DNA of 64,000 nt, taken from positions 1 through 64,000 of the forward strand of contig CAWGTL010000014.1 of the NCBI GenBank assembly GCA_963825505.1, written 5' to 3'. This document shows, piece after piece, positions 15,062 through 24,454 of the stretch. Each line of letters starts with the position of its first letter. Position 1 is the stretch's first letter. A program made the translations under genes and the position numbers. The stretch is from JBBQSN01 sp963825505 (GTDB lineage Bacteria > Actinomycetota > Actinomycetes > Actinomycetales > CAWJMD01). Under the pieces are notes generated by a model that was not told the origin of the DNA, did not search any database, and saw nothing but the letters and a program-made list of their open reading frames with translations.

Positions 15062-15247
15062 CTACAGCGACGACGTCACGAGCGCCGCGGCGAGCAGCCC
15101 GACGAACACGCCCGTCGTGATCAGCGGGCGCGCGAGGGGCATCGGCCGGTCGTCCTCGTCGACCTTGCGCGCGTACCACTGGATCCACACACCGAGGGTG
15201 AGCGCGAAGGCGATCGCGGCCAACCAGGTGAGTCCGTCGGAGAGCAC
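15062..15247 (-). CDS. Small two-helix membrane protein, unknown function
   Basis: 61 residues. A hydrophobic helix at residues 3-25 (LTWLAAIAFALTLGVWIQWY region), a charged linker ARKVDEDDRP and a second helix (ITTGVFVGLLAAALVTSS) give a hairpin in the membrane with the charged loop on one side. No named family is recognised. It lies alone between the merR operator region and the siderophore-interacting protein gene. Confidence 0.6.
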   Translation of the reverse strand: MLSDGLTWLAAIAFALTLGVWIQWYARKVDEDDRPMPLARPLITTGVFVGLLAAALVTSSL

Positions 15248-15289
15248 GCCTCATCGTCCGCGCTGGCCGAGCCCCTGTCGAGGGCTGGG

Positions 15290-16087
15290 TCAGGCGTCCT
15301 GCTCGACCTCGGCGAGCCAGTCGCGCTTGACCTCGCGCCAGCGCTCGTCGGTCATCGTCCGGCGCCAGTAGGGCGAGACCGAGAGCGCCTCTCGCGCAAC
15401 GGCTCGCTCGCCCAGCAGGTGCCTGCGGACGGCGCGGGTCTCGACGGCCTCGCCGTGCACGAACGCGCGGACGTCGTCGAACGGTCGGTCGATCGCCGCC
15501 ACGGCGTCGACCAGCGCGTCCTCCGCAGGTCCGGTGAGCGACGACCGGTGCACCCAGACCACCTCGACGTCGCCGGGGCCGGTGAGGTCGAGCTCGTGCT
15601 CCGGCCCGTCGACGAGCAGGACGGCGACGGCGACCTCTCCCGGCGCGAGGGCGTCGAGCGAGGCGGCGATCGCCGGCAGCGCGCTCTCGTCGCCGACCAT
15701 CAGGTGCCAGGCCGCTGCGGGCTCGGGCCGGTACGCGCCGCTCGGCCCGGTGAGCTGCAGCAGGTCGCCGGGTCGGGCGGCCTGCGCCCAGCGGCCGGCG
15801 GTGCCCTCGTCACCGTGCACGACGAAGTCGATCGTCAGCCGGCGGGAGGCCTCGTCCCAGGCGCGGACCGAGAACCGCCGCGGCACCGGCCAGGCGTCGC
15901 GGTCGAGCGAGCGCGCCTCGGCGAGGTCGAACGGCACCGCGTACGGCGCCTGCGGCGGGACGAACAGCAGGTTCACGTAGGCGTCGGTCCACGGCGCCAT
16001 CGAGAACTCGTCCAGGCCGTCGCCGCCCAGCACCACGCGCACCAGCGTCGGCGTCAGCCGCTCCACCTGCTCGACCGTCCCGTGCAC
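15290..16087 (-). CDS. Siderophore-interacting protein (NAD(P)H-flavin ferric reductase)
   Basis: 265 residues. The N-terminal FAD-binding_9 domain carries LTPTLVRVVLGGDGLDEF and the R-x-(Y/F)-(S/T) flavin motif as RRFSVRAWD. The SIP C-terminal domain has LMVGDESALPAIAASLDAL and the terminal helix region SPYWRRTMTDERWREVKRDW. These enzymes release iron in the cytoplasm by reducing ferric siderophores. An IdeR/DtxR-like box lies 29 bases upstream of the start codon, so repression by iron is expected. No siderophore uptake or synthesis genes are nearby. Confidence 0.9.
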   Translation of the reverse strand: MHGTVEQVERLTPTLVRVVLGGDGLDEFSMAPWTDAYVNLLFVPPQAPYAVPFDLAEARSLDRDAWPVPRRFSVRAWDEASRRLTIDFVVHGDEGTAGRWAQAARPGDLLQLTGPSGAYRPEPAAAWHLMVGDESALPAIAASLDALAPGEVAVAVLLVDGPEHELDLTGPGDVEVVWVHRSSLTGPAEDALVDAVAAIDRPFDDVRAFVHGEAVETRAVRRHLLGERAVAREALSVSPYWRRTMTDERWREVKRDWLAEVEQDA

Positions 16088-16115
16088 CGCGACTCCTCTC
16101 GGCCGACCCGCTGAC

Positions 16116-16129
16116 TTAGGTCACCCTAA
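16116..16129. promoter_or_regulatory. Iron box (DtxR/IdeR-like)
   Basis: TTAGG and CCTAA flank the 4 bases TCAC, matching the core of the DtxR/IdeR operator (TTAGGTTAG-CTAACCTAA type). It stands just upstream of the siderophore-interacting protein gene, an expected member of the iron regulon. Confidence 0.65.
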
Positions 16130-16132
16130 CCG

Positions 16133-16852
16133 TCAGCCGAGCAGGGTCGTGACCGGGTCCCGCGCGAGCAGCCAGCCGCCCAGCACGGCGCAGCCGAGGC
16201 ACACCAGCGCGAACAGCGACGTCCACACCACGCCGGGCAGGTGCGTCAGCCCGGCGAGCTGGTCGGCGTCGGACCCGGCCCCACGACCACGACGGCGGGA
16301 CGCCGCGAGCTCGAGCACGGGACGCACCGCGGCCAGGAGCAGGAACCAGGTGAGCGCGAGGGCGAACGCCTGCTGCCACACGTCCGGCAGGTACCAGGCG
16401 GCGCCGACCAGGACGGCCCCCACGACGAGCACCGACCACAGGCCGAACCAGTTGCGCACCTGCAGCAGCAGCAGGACGAGCGCGACGAGCAGGCCGGCGA
16501 GCACCGCGAGCACGTAGCCGCGCACCAGCACCCCCGCGCAGGCCAGGCCGAGCAGCGCCGGGGCCGGGTAGCCGCTGGCCAGGGTCAGGACGGCGCCGAA
16601 CCCTCGACGCGGGCCGCGCGACAGGGTCAGCCCCGAGGAGTCGGCGTGCAGCCGCACCCCGTGCAGGCGGCGCCCGGAGACGAACGCGGCGAGCGCGTGG
16701 CCGCCCTCGTGCACGAGCGTCACCGCGTGCCGCACCACCGGCCAGGTCGCACGGGGCAGCACCACGAGCAGCGCGACGGCGAACGCCCCGAGCACCACCG
16801 GCCACGGCGGCGCCGCCGCCGGCGTCGTCACCCGCTCCCACCAGACGTCCAC
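16133..16852 (-). CDS. M50-like membrane metallopeptidase
   Basis: 239 residues from GTG 16852 (GAGGGTGACGAGACG in front); the open frame extends to 16975, but the added residues are Arg-rich and atypical. TLVHEGGHALAAFVSGRRLH contains the zinc-site motif HExxH in the HEGGH form, and several hydrophobic helices follow. This fits the M50B-like peptidases of actinobacteria. The distal Asp motif expected in M50 (NxxPxxxLDG) is not evident, so activity is uncertain. It converges on nothing and diverges from the GGDEF gene. Confidence 0.7.
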   Translation of the reverse strand: MDVWWERVTTPAAAPPWPVVLGAFAVALLVVLPRATWPVVRHAVTLVHEGGHALAAFVSGRRLHGVRLHADSSGLTLSRGPRRGFGAVLTLASGYPAPALLGLACAGVLVRGYVLAVLAGLLVALVLLLLQVRNWFGLWSVLVVGAVLVGAAWYLPDVWQQAFALALTWFLLLAAVRPVLELAASRRRGRGAGSDADQLAGLTHLPGVVWTSLFALVCLGCAVLGGWLLARDPVTTLLG

Positions 16853-16991
16853 CGTCTCGTCACCCTCTCGTCGGCCGGTCGACGGACGAACCGGGGCAGA
16901 CCACGCAGTCCGGTACGACCGATCGGGTCGAGCCTCGCGGATCCGTCCGAACCGCTTCCGCTCACCCTGCGTCACCCCGCATCATCGCGCC

Positions 16992-17819
16992 ATGGCCGGA
17001 TTCCGCCGCGGGGCGCGGAGACCCGGGCGGCAGTCGCAGGTCGCGGCGCGCGCCCTGGCGCTGCGCCGACGCTTCCCGGGGCTGCGGGGGCTGATCGCCT
17101 TCACCGCCCTCAGCGTCGTGGCGTCCTGGTCGCTGTCGAGCCTGACGTACCTGGTGATCGACCCCGGGATGTTCACGTCCGTGCTCGGCCAGGTGCTCCC
17201 GGTCGTGACGCCGATCGCTCTGGCGATGCCCGTCTACTGGGTGCTGTTCACCCTCGTCGACGACCTCGACGCCGAGATCGCCCGCCGCGAGCAGTCCGAG
17301 GCGGTGCTGCGGCGGCACGCCGGCCAGGACGAGCTGACGGGCCTGCCCAACCGCCGCGCGCTGATCTCCGACCTCGCCGAGCGGCTGGCCGACGGCACCG
17401 TCGAGGCGGTCGCGATGTTCGATCTCGACCACTTCAAGGCGGTCAACGACCAGCACGGCCACGCGGCCGGCGACCGGGCCCTGGTCGCGGTGGCGCAGGC
17501 CGCGAGCGCCGCCGTCGGCGACCAGGGCATGGTCAGCCGGCTCGGTGGTGAGGAGTTCGCCGTCGTGGTGCACCGCGGTGCCGACGTCCTGGAGGAGCTG
17601 CTCGCCCGCGTGCTGGAGCTGGTCCGCGGGGCCGGGCTCCCCTCTGGGACGACGGCCTCGATCGGCGCGACCCTCGTGCGTCCGGGCGACACCGTCGACT
17701 CCGCCCTGCTGCGGGCCGACGGGCTGCTGTACCGCGCCAAGGCCGCCGGGCGCGACCGCGTGGTCCTCGACCCGGACGACGACGTCGCCGCCTCCGAGGG
17801 CGCGTCGGAGTCCGCCTGA
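16992..17819 (+). CDS. GGDEF-domain diguanylate cyclase
   Basis: 275 residues. Two hydrophobic helices (residues about 33-80) anchor it in the membrane. A short helix (LVDDLDAEIARREQSEAVLR) leads to a GGDEF domain with DELTGLPNRRAL, FDLDHFKAVNDQHGH and the active site RLGGEEF. The inhibitory RxxD site is not evident five residues upstream. It should make cyclic di-GMP. No phosphodiesterase or effector is adjacent. Confidence 0.88.
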   Translation: MAGFRRGARRPGRQSQVAARALALRRRFPGLRGLIAFTALSVVASWSLSSLTYLVIDPGMFTSVLGQVLPVVTPIALAMPVYWVLFTLVDDLDAEIARREQSEAVLRRHAGQDELTGLPNRRALISDLAERLADGTVEAVAMFDLDHFKAVNDQHGHAAGDRALVAVAQAASAAVGDQGMVSRLGGEEFAVVVHRGADVLEELLARVLELVRGAGLPSGTTASIGATLVRPGDTVDSALLRADGLLYRAKAAGRDRVVLDPDDDVAASEGASESA

Positions 17820-17898
17820 GCGTCCCGCCCCCTGGGACGGGTGGCCCGCAGGTCGGACCGCCCCCGGCTCCCGGCCGTCCGGCTGGGATGATCCCGAG

Positions 17899-20749
17899 GT
17901 GACGGCGGCCGCGCGAGAGACCCCTCGGGAGACCTCTCGCGAGACCTCCGGGCTGGTCGCGGACCTGCGCGCCGCCGGGGTGGGCGAGGTCGACGGCTCC
18001 ACCCGCCGCCGGGCGGAGTACGCCACCGACGCGTCGAACTACCGGGTCCTGCCCGCCGTCGTCGCCTTCCCTCGTCACGCCGACGACGTGCTCGCCGCGC
18101 TCGACGTGGCGCGGCGCACGGGCACCCCGCTCACCGTCCGCGGAGCCGGGACGTCGATCGCCGGCAACTCGATCGGTCCCGGCATCGTCCTGGACACCTC
18201 CCGGTACCTGAACCGGGTGCTCGACGTCGACCCGGCGGCGCGGACGGCCCGGGTCGAGCCCGGCGCGGTGATGGCGACCCTGCAGCTGGCGGCGGCCCCG
18301 CACGGCCTGCGGTTCGGCCCCGACCCGTCGACGTGGACCCGCGCCACCCTCGGCGGGATGATCGGCAACAACGCCTGCGGCCCGCACGCCGTGGCGTACG
18401 GCAAGACCGCCCAGAACGTTCGCTCGCTCGACTGGGTCGACGGCACCGGGCGTCGCTGGACGGCGGGGTCGGGCGACGCGCGCCTTCAGCGCCGTCCCCG
18501 GACTGGCCGACCTCGTCGGTGCCGAGCTGGCCCTGCTGCGCACCGAGCTCGGCCGGTTCGGCCGCCAGGTGTCGGGCTACTCGCTCGAGCACCTGCTCCC
18601 GGAGAACGGGTCCCACCTCGCGCGCGCCCTCGTCGGCACCGAGGGCACCTGCGGTCTCCTGCTCGAGGCCGAGCTCGACCTCGTGCCGGTGCCGTCGGCC
18701 CCGACGCTGGTGGTGCTCGGCTACCCCGACATGCCCGCTGCGGCTGACGCCGTCCCCGCCCTGCTCGCGCACCGACCGCTCGCGATCGAGGGCATGGACG
18801 CGCGGCTGGTCGAGCTCGTCCGCCGCCACCGGGGGCCGGCGAACGTCCCGGAGCTCCCACCGGGAGGCGGCTGGCTGATGGTGGAGGTCGGCGGTCCCGA
18901 CCAGGCGGCGGCCCTCGTCGCCGCGCAGGCGCTCGCGGCCGACGCCGGCACCAGGGCCCTGCGGATCCTGCCCGCCGGCCCGGAAGCCGCTGCGCTGTGG
19001 CGGATCCGCGAGGACGGTGCCGGTCTGGGCGGCCGCACGCCCAGCGGTGCGCAGGGCTGGCCGGGGTGGGAGGACGCCGCGGTGCCCCCGGAGCGGCTCG
19101 GCACCTACCTGCGCGAGTTCGAGGCGCTGATGGCCGAGCACGGTGTCGACGGCCTGGTCTACGGCCACTTCGGCGACGGCTGCGTGCACGTGCGGATCGA
19201 CCTGCCGCTGGCCGACGCGCCGCAGCGGATGCGACCCTTCATCACCGACGCCGCGCGGCTCGTCGCCTCGCACGGCGGGTCGTTCTCCGGCGAGCACGGC
19301 GACGGCCGCGCCCGCAGCGAGCTCCTCCCGCTGATGTACTCGCCCGAGGCGGTCGCGCTGTTCGGTCGGTTCAAGCACCTGCTCGACCCGAGCGGACTGC
19401 TCAACCCCGGGGTGCTCGTCGCGCCCCGCCCCCTCGACGCCGACCTGCGACGTCCCGGCGCGCGACCGCTGCTCGCGTCCGGCGGGTTCCCGTTCGGGCA
19501 CGACGGCGGGGACGTCACCACCACCGTGCACCGCTGCACCGGCGTCGGTAAGTGCCGGGCCGACCTGTCCGGCAGCGGCGGCTTCATGTGCCCGTCGTAC
19601 CTGGCCACCAAGGACGAGAAGGACTCCACCCGCGGACGGGCGCGCGTCCTGCAGGAGATGGCGAACGGCTCTGTGCTGCAGCAGGGTTGGGCGTCGCCGG
19701 AGGTGCACGAGGCGCTCGACCTCTGCCTGTCGTGCAAGGCCTGCGCCAGCGACTGCCCCACCGGCATCGACATGGCGACGTACAAGTCCGAGGCGCTGTA
19801 CCAGACCTACCGCGGCAAGGTCCGTCCGCTGCGGCACTACCTGCTCGGCCAGCTGCCGCGGTGGGCCCGGCTGGCGGGCGTCGCCCCCGCGCTGGCCAAC
19901 GTCCCGATGGGGATCGGTCTGCTGCGGAAGCCGTTGCTGCGCCTGGGCGGCATGGACCCGCGCCGCTCGGTGCCCCTCTTCGCGGTGGAGCCGTTCCGTC
20001 GCTGGCGCACCCGGCACGCGCCGGCCGGCGACGGCACCCGCGGCGAGGTGCTGCTCTGGGTCGACTCGTTCTCCGACTCCTTCGACCCGGACGTCGCCAA
20101 GGCCGCGATCAGGTTGCTCGAGTCGGCGGGCTACGCGGTGAGACTGCCTGCGGGACACGCCTGCTGCGGCCTCACCTGGATCTCGACCGGGCAGCTCGAC
20201 GGCGCCCGTGCCCGGCTGCGCGGCCTGCTCGACCAGCTGGCGCCGTGGGCCGGGAGAGGCGTCCCGGTGGTCGGCCTGGAGCCGTCGTGCACGGCGACGC
20301 TGCGTACCGACCTGCCCGAGCTGCTGCCCGACGACCCGAGGTCGGTGGCGGTCGCACGCGCCACCACCACCCTGGCCGAGCTGCTCGAGGGCGCCCGGGC
20401 GGGCGGTTGGCAGCCGCCCTCGCTCGACGGCGTCACCGTCCTCGCGCAGCCGCACTGCCACCAGCACGCCACCGTCGGGTACGGCGCCGACACGGCGCTG
20501 CTGCGGGCGGCCGGCGCGGAGGTGTCGACGGTGGCCGGCTGCTGCGGCCTCGCCGGCAACTTCGGCATGGAGGCCGGGCACTACGAGGTGTCGGTGGCGG
20601 TGGCGGAGAACGGGGTGCTGCCAGCGCTGCGGGCCGCTGCTCCCGGCACGGTGCTCCTGGCCGACGGCTTCTCGTGCCGCACCCAGGTGGCCGACCTCGC
20701 CGGAGCGCCGTCGACCACCCTCGCCCAGCTGCTCGCGTCCCACCTCTGA
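17899..20749 (+). pseudogene. FAD-binding and 4Fe-4S oxidase, D-lactate dehydrogenase-like (one frame break)
   Basis: About 949 residues if rejoined. The N-terminal FAD_binding_4 domain has VRGAGTSIAGNSIGPGIVLD and WTRATLGGMIGNNACGPH; an FAD-oxidase C domain follows (VYGHFGDGCVHVRIDLP, GSFSGEHGDGRARSELLP). Next are two iron-sulfur Cys clusters (HRCTGVGKCRADLSGSGGFM; CLSCKACASDCPTGID) and two CCG elements (HACCGLTW; VAGCCGLAGNFG). The order matches YdiJ/Dld-like enzymes that oxidise D-lactate or D-2-hydroxy acids into the respiratory chain. The frame breaks near 18483, where one extra base is present; the total length modulo three agrees with a single extra base. Start chosen at GTG 17899. The N-terminus has an ETPRETSRETS repeat. 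Confidence 0.85.
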
Positions 20750-20820
20750 CCGCGCCTGCGGGCAGTCACCACCAGGTCAGGCCGGGAGCGGCCGTCCTGG
20801 TGACAACTTCGTCCCGGGGG

Positions 20821-20850
20821 TTGACATCGAGTAAGTTAAGACCCTGTACT
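20821..20850 (+). promoter_or_regulatory. Promoter of the ROK repressor, apparently leaderless
   Basis: TTGACA (20821-20826) and TGTACT (20845-20850) are 18 bases apart. The expected start point falls at about 20857, on the GTG start of the next gene. The AT-rich spacer and flank hold GTTA and TAAC half-sites (20835-20853), so the same stretch may be an operator for the encoded repressor. Confidence 0.55.
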
Positions 20851-20857
20851 AACCAGC

Positions 20858-21994
20858 GTGACGACGAGGCGCGCAGAGCGGCGACCGGCCCGGGCCGGCG
20901 CCAAGGTGCTCCCCGAGGACGTCCGCCGGCACAACCGGGTGCTGGTGCTGCAGACCCTGTTCGACAGCGGTCCGGCCTCGCGGGCCGACCTCGCCCGCTC
21001 CACCGGCCTCACCCGGGTCACCGTCAGCGACCTCGTGGCCGAGCTGCTCGCCGAGGACCTGGTCACCGAGCTCGGCGCCCGTCCGGGCACCCGCGTCGGC
21101 AAGCCCGCCACGCTGGTGGGCCTGCGGCACGACGCGTGCCAGGTGGTGGCCGTCGACCTGAGCGAGCCCACCCGCTTCCACGGCGCCGTCGCCGACCTCG
21201 CCGGCGAGATCGGCGTGCGCGCCGAGCTCGACCTCGCCGGCCGCCGGGGCCCGGACGCGGTCGCCCTGGTCGAGGACCTGTGCCGCGGGCTGGTGGCCGA
21301 GGCGCACCGTCCGGTGCTGGGCATCGGCGTCGCCAGCCCCGGTCTGGTCGACGACGACGGCGTGGTGCTGCAGGCGCCGAACCTCGGCTGGTCGGCGCTG
21401 CCGCTGGCCCGGCTGCTCGGCGAGCGGCTCGACCAGCCGGTGCACGTGGCCAACGACGCCAACACCGCGGTGATGGGGGAGTACACCTTCGGGCGCAGCG
21501 CCAGCCACGCGCTGATGCTGGTGCGGGTGGGTCGCGGTGTGGGTGCCGGGCTCGTCCTCGACGGGCAGCTGCTCGCGGGCCAGCACCTGGCCGCCGGCGA
21601 GATCGGGCACCTCGTGGTCGACGAGAAGGGTGCCGCCTGCGCGTGCGGCCGCACCGGCTGCCTGGAGACCGTGCTCTCCGTGCCGTCGCTGCGGGCCCAG
21701 CTCGAGGGCCGCACCGGCGCCGCGGCCACCAGGGTCCTCACCCGCGCGGGCCGTCACCTCGGCGTCGCGCTGGCCCCGGTGCTGAGCGCGCTCGACCTGC
21801 GCGAGGTGGTGCTCAGCGGGCCGGCCGACCTGCTCGACGGCCCGCTGTCGCAGGCGGCGCTGGAGACGCTCCGTGAACGGTGCATGCCCGTGGTCGGCGA
21901 GGACGTCCAGCTGCGGATGCCGACGCACGGCGACGACGTCGTGCTCACGGGGGCCGCAGGACTCGTGCTGTCCGGGCAGCTCGGGGTGACGTAG
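20858..21994 (+). CDS. ROK-family transcriptional repressor (NagC/XylR-like)
   Basis: 378 residues. An N-terminal winged helix (HNRVLVLQTLFDSGPASRAD, LARSTGLTRVTVSDLVAELL) precedes a ROK sugar-kinase-like domain with VGAGLVLDGQLLAGQ, AAGEIGHLVVDE and the zinc-binding CACGRTGCLE. Proteins of this class repress sugar operons and are relieved by a sugar or sugar phosphate. The gene heads the amino-sugar cluster in the same direction and very probably controls it. GTG 20858 sits directly after the promoter, suggesting a leaderless mRNA. Confidence 0.9.
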   Translation: MTTRRAERRPARAGAKVLPEDVRRHNRVLVLQTLFDSGPASRADLARSTGLTRVTVSDLVAELLAEDLVTELGARPGTRVGKPATLVGLRHDACQVVAVDLSEPTRFHGAVADLAGEIGVRAELDLAGRRGPDAVALVEDLCRGLVAEAHRPVLGIGVASPGLVDDDGVVLQAPNLGWSALPLARLLGERLDQPVHVANDANTAVMGEYTFGRSASHALMLVRVGRGVGAGLVLDGQLLAGQHLAAGEIGHLVVDEKGAACACGRTGCLETVLSVPSLRAQLEGRTGAAATRVLTRAGRHLGVALAPVLSALDLREVVLSGPADLLDGPLSQAALETLRERCMPVVGEDVQLRMPTHGDDVVLTGAAGLVLSGQLGVT

Positions 21995-22080
21995 CAGGTT
22001 CGGAACGAGAAGCAGTGCGGTGCAGCAGATCCGATCGGGGACGTCCGGTGCCCGGTGGTGACCGTCGTAGGAGGAACATC

Positions 22081-23367
22081 GTGAAGACAGCTCGACTGGC
22101 GGCGCTCTGCGCGGCCACCCTGATGGCGCTCACCGCCTGCGGCGGCGGCGGCACCGACACCGCCGGCGGCACCGGCTCGGACGACGGCGCCGCTCCCGTC
22201 GAGCAGATCCGGGTCTGGCTGGTGGGTACCGACACCCCGCAGGAGGCGCGCGACTACCTCGAGACCGAGTTCGAGAAGGCCCACGAGGGAACCGATCTGG
22301 TGATCGAGGAGCAGGTCTGGGACGGCCTGGTCGACAAGCTGACGACCTCGCTCTCCGGCAGTGACAGCCCCGACGTCGTCGAGGTCGGCAACACCCAGGC
22401 GGTCGCGTTCACCTCCGTCGGTGCGTTCATGGACCTGTCCGACAAGAAGGAGGAGCTCGGCGGCGAGGAGCTGCTCGAGGGCTTCGTCGAGTCGGGCACG
22501 TACGACGGCACCTTCTACGCGGCGCCGTACTACGCGGGCTCGCGCCTGGTGTTCTACCGCAAGGACCTGCTGGCCGGCGCGGGCCTCGAGGTGCCGCAGA
22601 CGCTGGAGGACTACGTGGCCGCGGGCAAGCAGCTGCGCGACGTCAACGGCGCCGGTCAGTTCTCCGGCATCTACTTCCCCGGCCAGGACTGGCGCAACGC
22701 GCTGCCCTACATCTGGGCCGCCGGCGGCGACCTCGCCGTGCAGGAGGGCGACACCTGGAAGGGCTCGCTGTCCACGCCCGAGTCGATCGAGGGCCTGGAG
22801 ATGGTGCAGAAGGTGATGACCGACGCGTCCGGCGCCGCCAAGGACGGCAACGAGGTCGACCCGCAGGTTCCGTACTGCGCGAACCAGATCGGCATGCTCT
22901 CGGCGCCGGGCTGGGTCCAGGGCAGCATCCTCGCGCCCGAGACCGGTTGCCCCGAGGCGGAGGCGAACCTCGGCGTCTTCGCCCTCCCGGGGCAGACCGC
23001 GGGCGAGACCGCCCCGATCTTCCTCGGTGGCTCCAACATCGCCGTGGCCGCCAAGTCGAAGGCGCCCGACCTGGCCTACGACGCGCTGAAGATCATGCTC
23101 AGCGACGAGTACCAGACGATCATGGCGCAGAACAACCTGGTGCCGGCCAAGACCGCCCTCATCTCCGCGATGCCCGACGGGCCCACGAAGGAGGCGACGG
23201 AGGCGGCTGCGAGCAACACCAAGCTGACCCCTGCCGCCCCCGGGTGGGCGAACGTCGAGTCGGACAAGATCCTCGAGGACCTGTTCGTCAAGATCGCGCA
23301 GGGCGGCGACGTCGCCGCGCTGGCAGCCGAGGCCGACGAGAAGATCACGGCGGCGCTCAACCGCTGA
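22081..23367 (+). CDS. ABC transporter sugar-binding lipoprotein (GlcNAc/chitobiose type)
   Basis: 428 residues. The signal peptide ends in LMALTAC, a lipobox. The body matches family-1 solute-binding proteins (IRVWLVGTDTPQEARDYLE, then VVEVGNTQAVAFTSVGAFMD). The GTG at 22081 is preceded by AGGAGG. It should present a sugar to the two permeases that follow; the surrounding nagZ, kinase and nagB genes point to N-acetylglucosamine or a cell-wall fragment (NgcE/DasA-like). No ATPase gene is in the cluster. In actinobacteria a shared MsiK-type ATPase is often encoded elsewhere. Confidence 0.88.
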   Translation: MKTARLAALCAATLMALTACGGGGTDTAGGTGSDDGAAPVEQIRVWLVGTDTPQEARDYLETEFEKAHEGTDLVIEEQVWDGLVDKLTTSLSGSDSPDVVEVGNTQAVAFTSVGAFMDLSDKKEELGGEELLEGFVESGTYDGTFYAAPYYAGSRLVFYRKDLLAGAGLEVPQTLEDYVAAGKQLRDVNGAGQFSGIYFPGQDWRNALPYIWAAGGDLAVQEGDTWKGSLSTPESIEGLEMVQKVMTDASGAAKDGNEVDPQVPYCANQIGMLSAPGWVQGSILAPETGCPEAEANLGVFALPGQTAGETAPIFLGGSNIAVAAKSKAPDLAYDALKIMLSDEYQTIMAQNNLVPAKTALISAMPDGPTKEATEAAASNTKLTPAAPGWANVESDKILEDLFVKIAQGGDVAALAAEADEKITAALNR

Positions 23368-23376
23368 CCCCTCCGC

Positions 23377-23424
23377 AGCTGTCAGAACCACGCCCTCGTC
23401 GGCGGGGGTGTGGTTCTGACAGCT
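23377..23424 (+). terminator. Long intergenic stem-loop (attenuator) between binding protein and permease
   Basis: AGCTGTCAGAACCAC (23377-23391) pairs perfectly with GTGGTTCTGACAGCT (23410-23424), and further G-C pairs are possible inside the loop. No T-run follows. Such structures between the binding-protein gene and the permease genes typically protect the upstream mRNA and lower downstream expression. Confidence 0.75.
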
Positions 23425-23476
23425 CGGGGGAGGACCCGACGCACCCATGCACCGACGACGGCGGAGGAGGGACGGC

Positions 23477-24454
23477 ATGAGCACGCAGGCACCGTCGCCG
23501 GTCCGCCTCGTCACCGGGGCCGCGCCGGGGCACCCCGTCGGTGCCCCGCCGGCCGGTCGCGTCGCGCGGCTGCGGTCGGGGTGGTTCCCCCGGCTGCTCC
23601 TGCTGCCCTCGGTCGTGGTGCTGCTGGTGCTCACCGGCTGGCCGCTCGCGCGGCTGCTGGTGATGTCGACCCAGGAGTACGGGCGGGCGCAGGTGTTCGG
23701 CCAGCCGGCCGAGTTCGTCGGGCTGGAGAACTACCGCGCCGTCCTCTCCGACCCGACGTTCTGGAAGGTCCTCGGTCGCAGCATCGCGTTCTGCGCCGTG
23801 AACGTGACGCTCACGATGGTGATCGGGATGCTCGTCGCGCTGCTGCTCACCCGGCTCGGGACGCTGATGCGGATCACCGTCACGGTCGGGCTGCTGATGG
23901 CCTGGGCGATGCCGGCCCTGACGGCCATGGTCATCTGGGGCTGGATGTTCGACACCGACTACGGCGTCGTCAACCACGCGCTCACCAGCCTCGGCGGCGA
24001 CTTCACCGGCCACTCGTGGTTGATCGAGCCGCTGTCGTTCTTCGGCGTGGCGACGGTCGTGATCACCTGGCAGTCGGTGCCGTTCGTGGCGTTCACCCTC
24101 TACGCGGCGCTCACGCAGGTGCCGGGCGAGCTGCTGGAGGCCGCCCAGCTCGACGGCGCCGGCCCGTGGCAGCGGTTCACGAACGTCATGATGCCGATCC
24201 TGCGACCCGTGGTGATGGTGCTGACCGTGCTCCAGATCATCTGGGACCTCAAGGTCTTCACCCAGATCTTCGCCCTGCAGGACGCCGGCGGCATCTCGTC
24301 GGAGACCTCGACGATCGGCGTGTACATCTACCAGGTGGGCGTCGCGCAGGGAAACTTCGACACCGGGAGCGCCATCGCGGTGATCCTCGTCGTGATCATG
24401 CTCGCGGCGTCGTTCGTCCACGTGAACCGGGTGCTGCGGGAGGAGACGGCGTGA
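23477..24454 (+). CDS. ABC sugar transporter permease 1 (MalF-like)
   Basis: 325 residues from ATG 23477, chosen because GGAGGAGGG lies just before it. Six hydrophobic segments are visible. The EAA loop reads PGELLEAAQLDGAGPWQRFTN, where the cytoplasmic ATPase docks. It belongs to the CUT1 carbohydrate family. It lies downstream of the binding-protein gene across the stem-loop, and its stop overlaps the start of permease 2 (GTGA). Confidence 0.92.
   Translation: MSTQAPSPVRLVTGAAPGHPVGAPPAGRVARLRSGWFPRLLLLPSVVVLLVLTGWPLARLLVMSTQEYGRAQVFGQPAEFVGLENYRAVLSDPTFWKVLGRSIAFCAVNVTLTMVIGMLVALLLTRLGTLMRITVTVGLLMAWAMPALTAMVIWGWMFDTDYGVVNHALTSLGGDFTGHSWLIEPLSFFGVATVVITWQSVPFVAFTLYAALTQVPGELLEAAQLDGAGPWQRFTNVMMPILRPVVMVLTVLQIIWDLKVFTQIFALQDAGGISSETSTIGVYIYQVGVAQGNFDTGSAIAVILVVIMLAASFVHVNRVLREETA

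Noticed and set aside
18131..20743. 870-codon minus-strand frame opposite the FAD/4Fe-4S oxidase
   Set aside because: Shadow with biased composition; the plus strand carries all expected cofactor motifs.
20755..20812. Terminator-like pairing after the FAD/4Fe-4S oxidase gene
   Set aside because: GTCACCACCAGG and CCTGGTGAC pair only with a shift and a large loop; not convincing enough to list.
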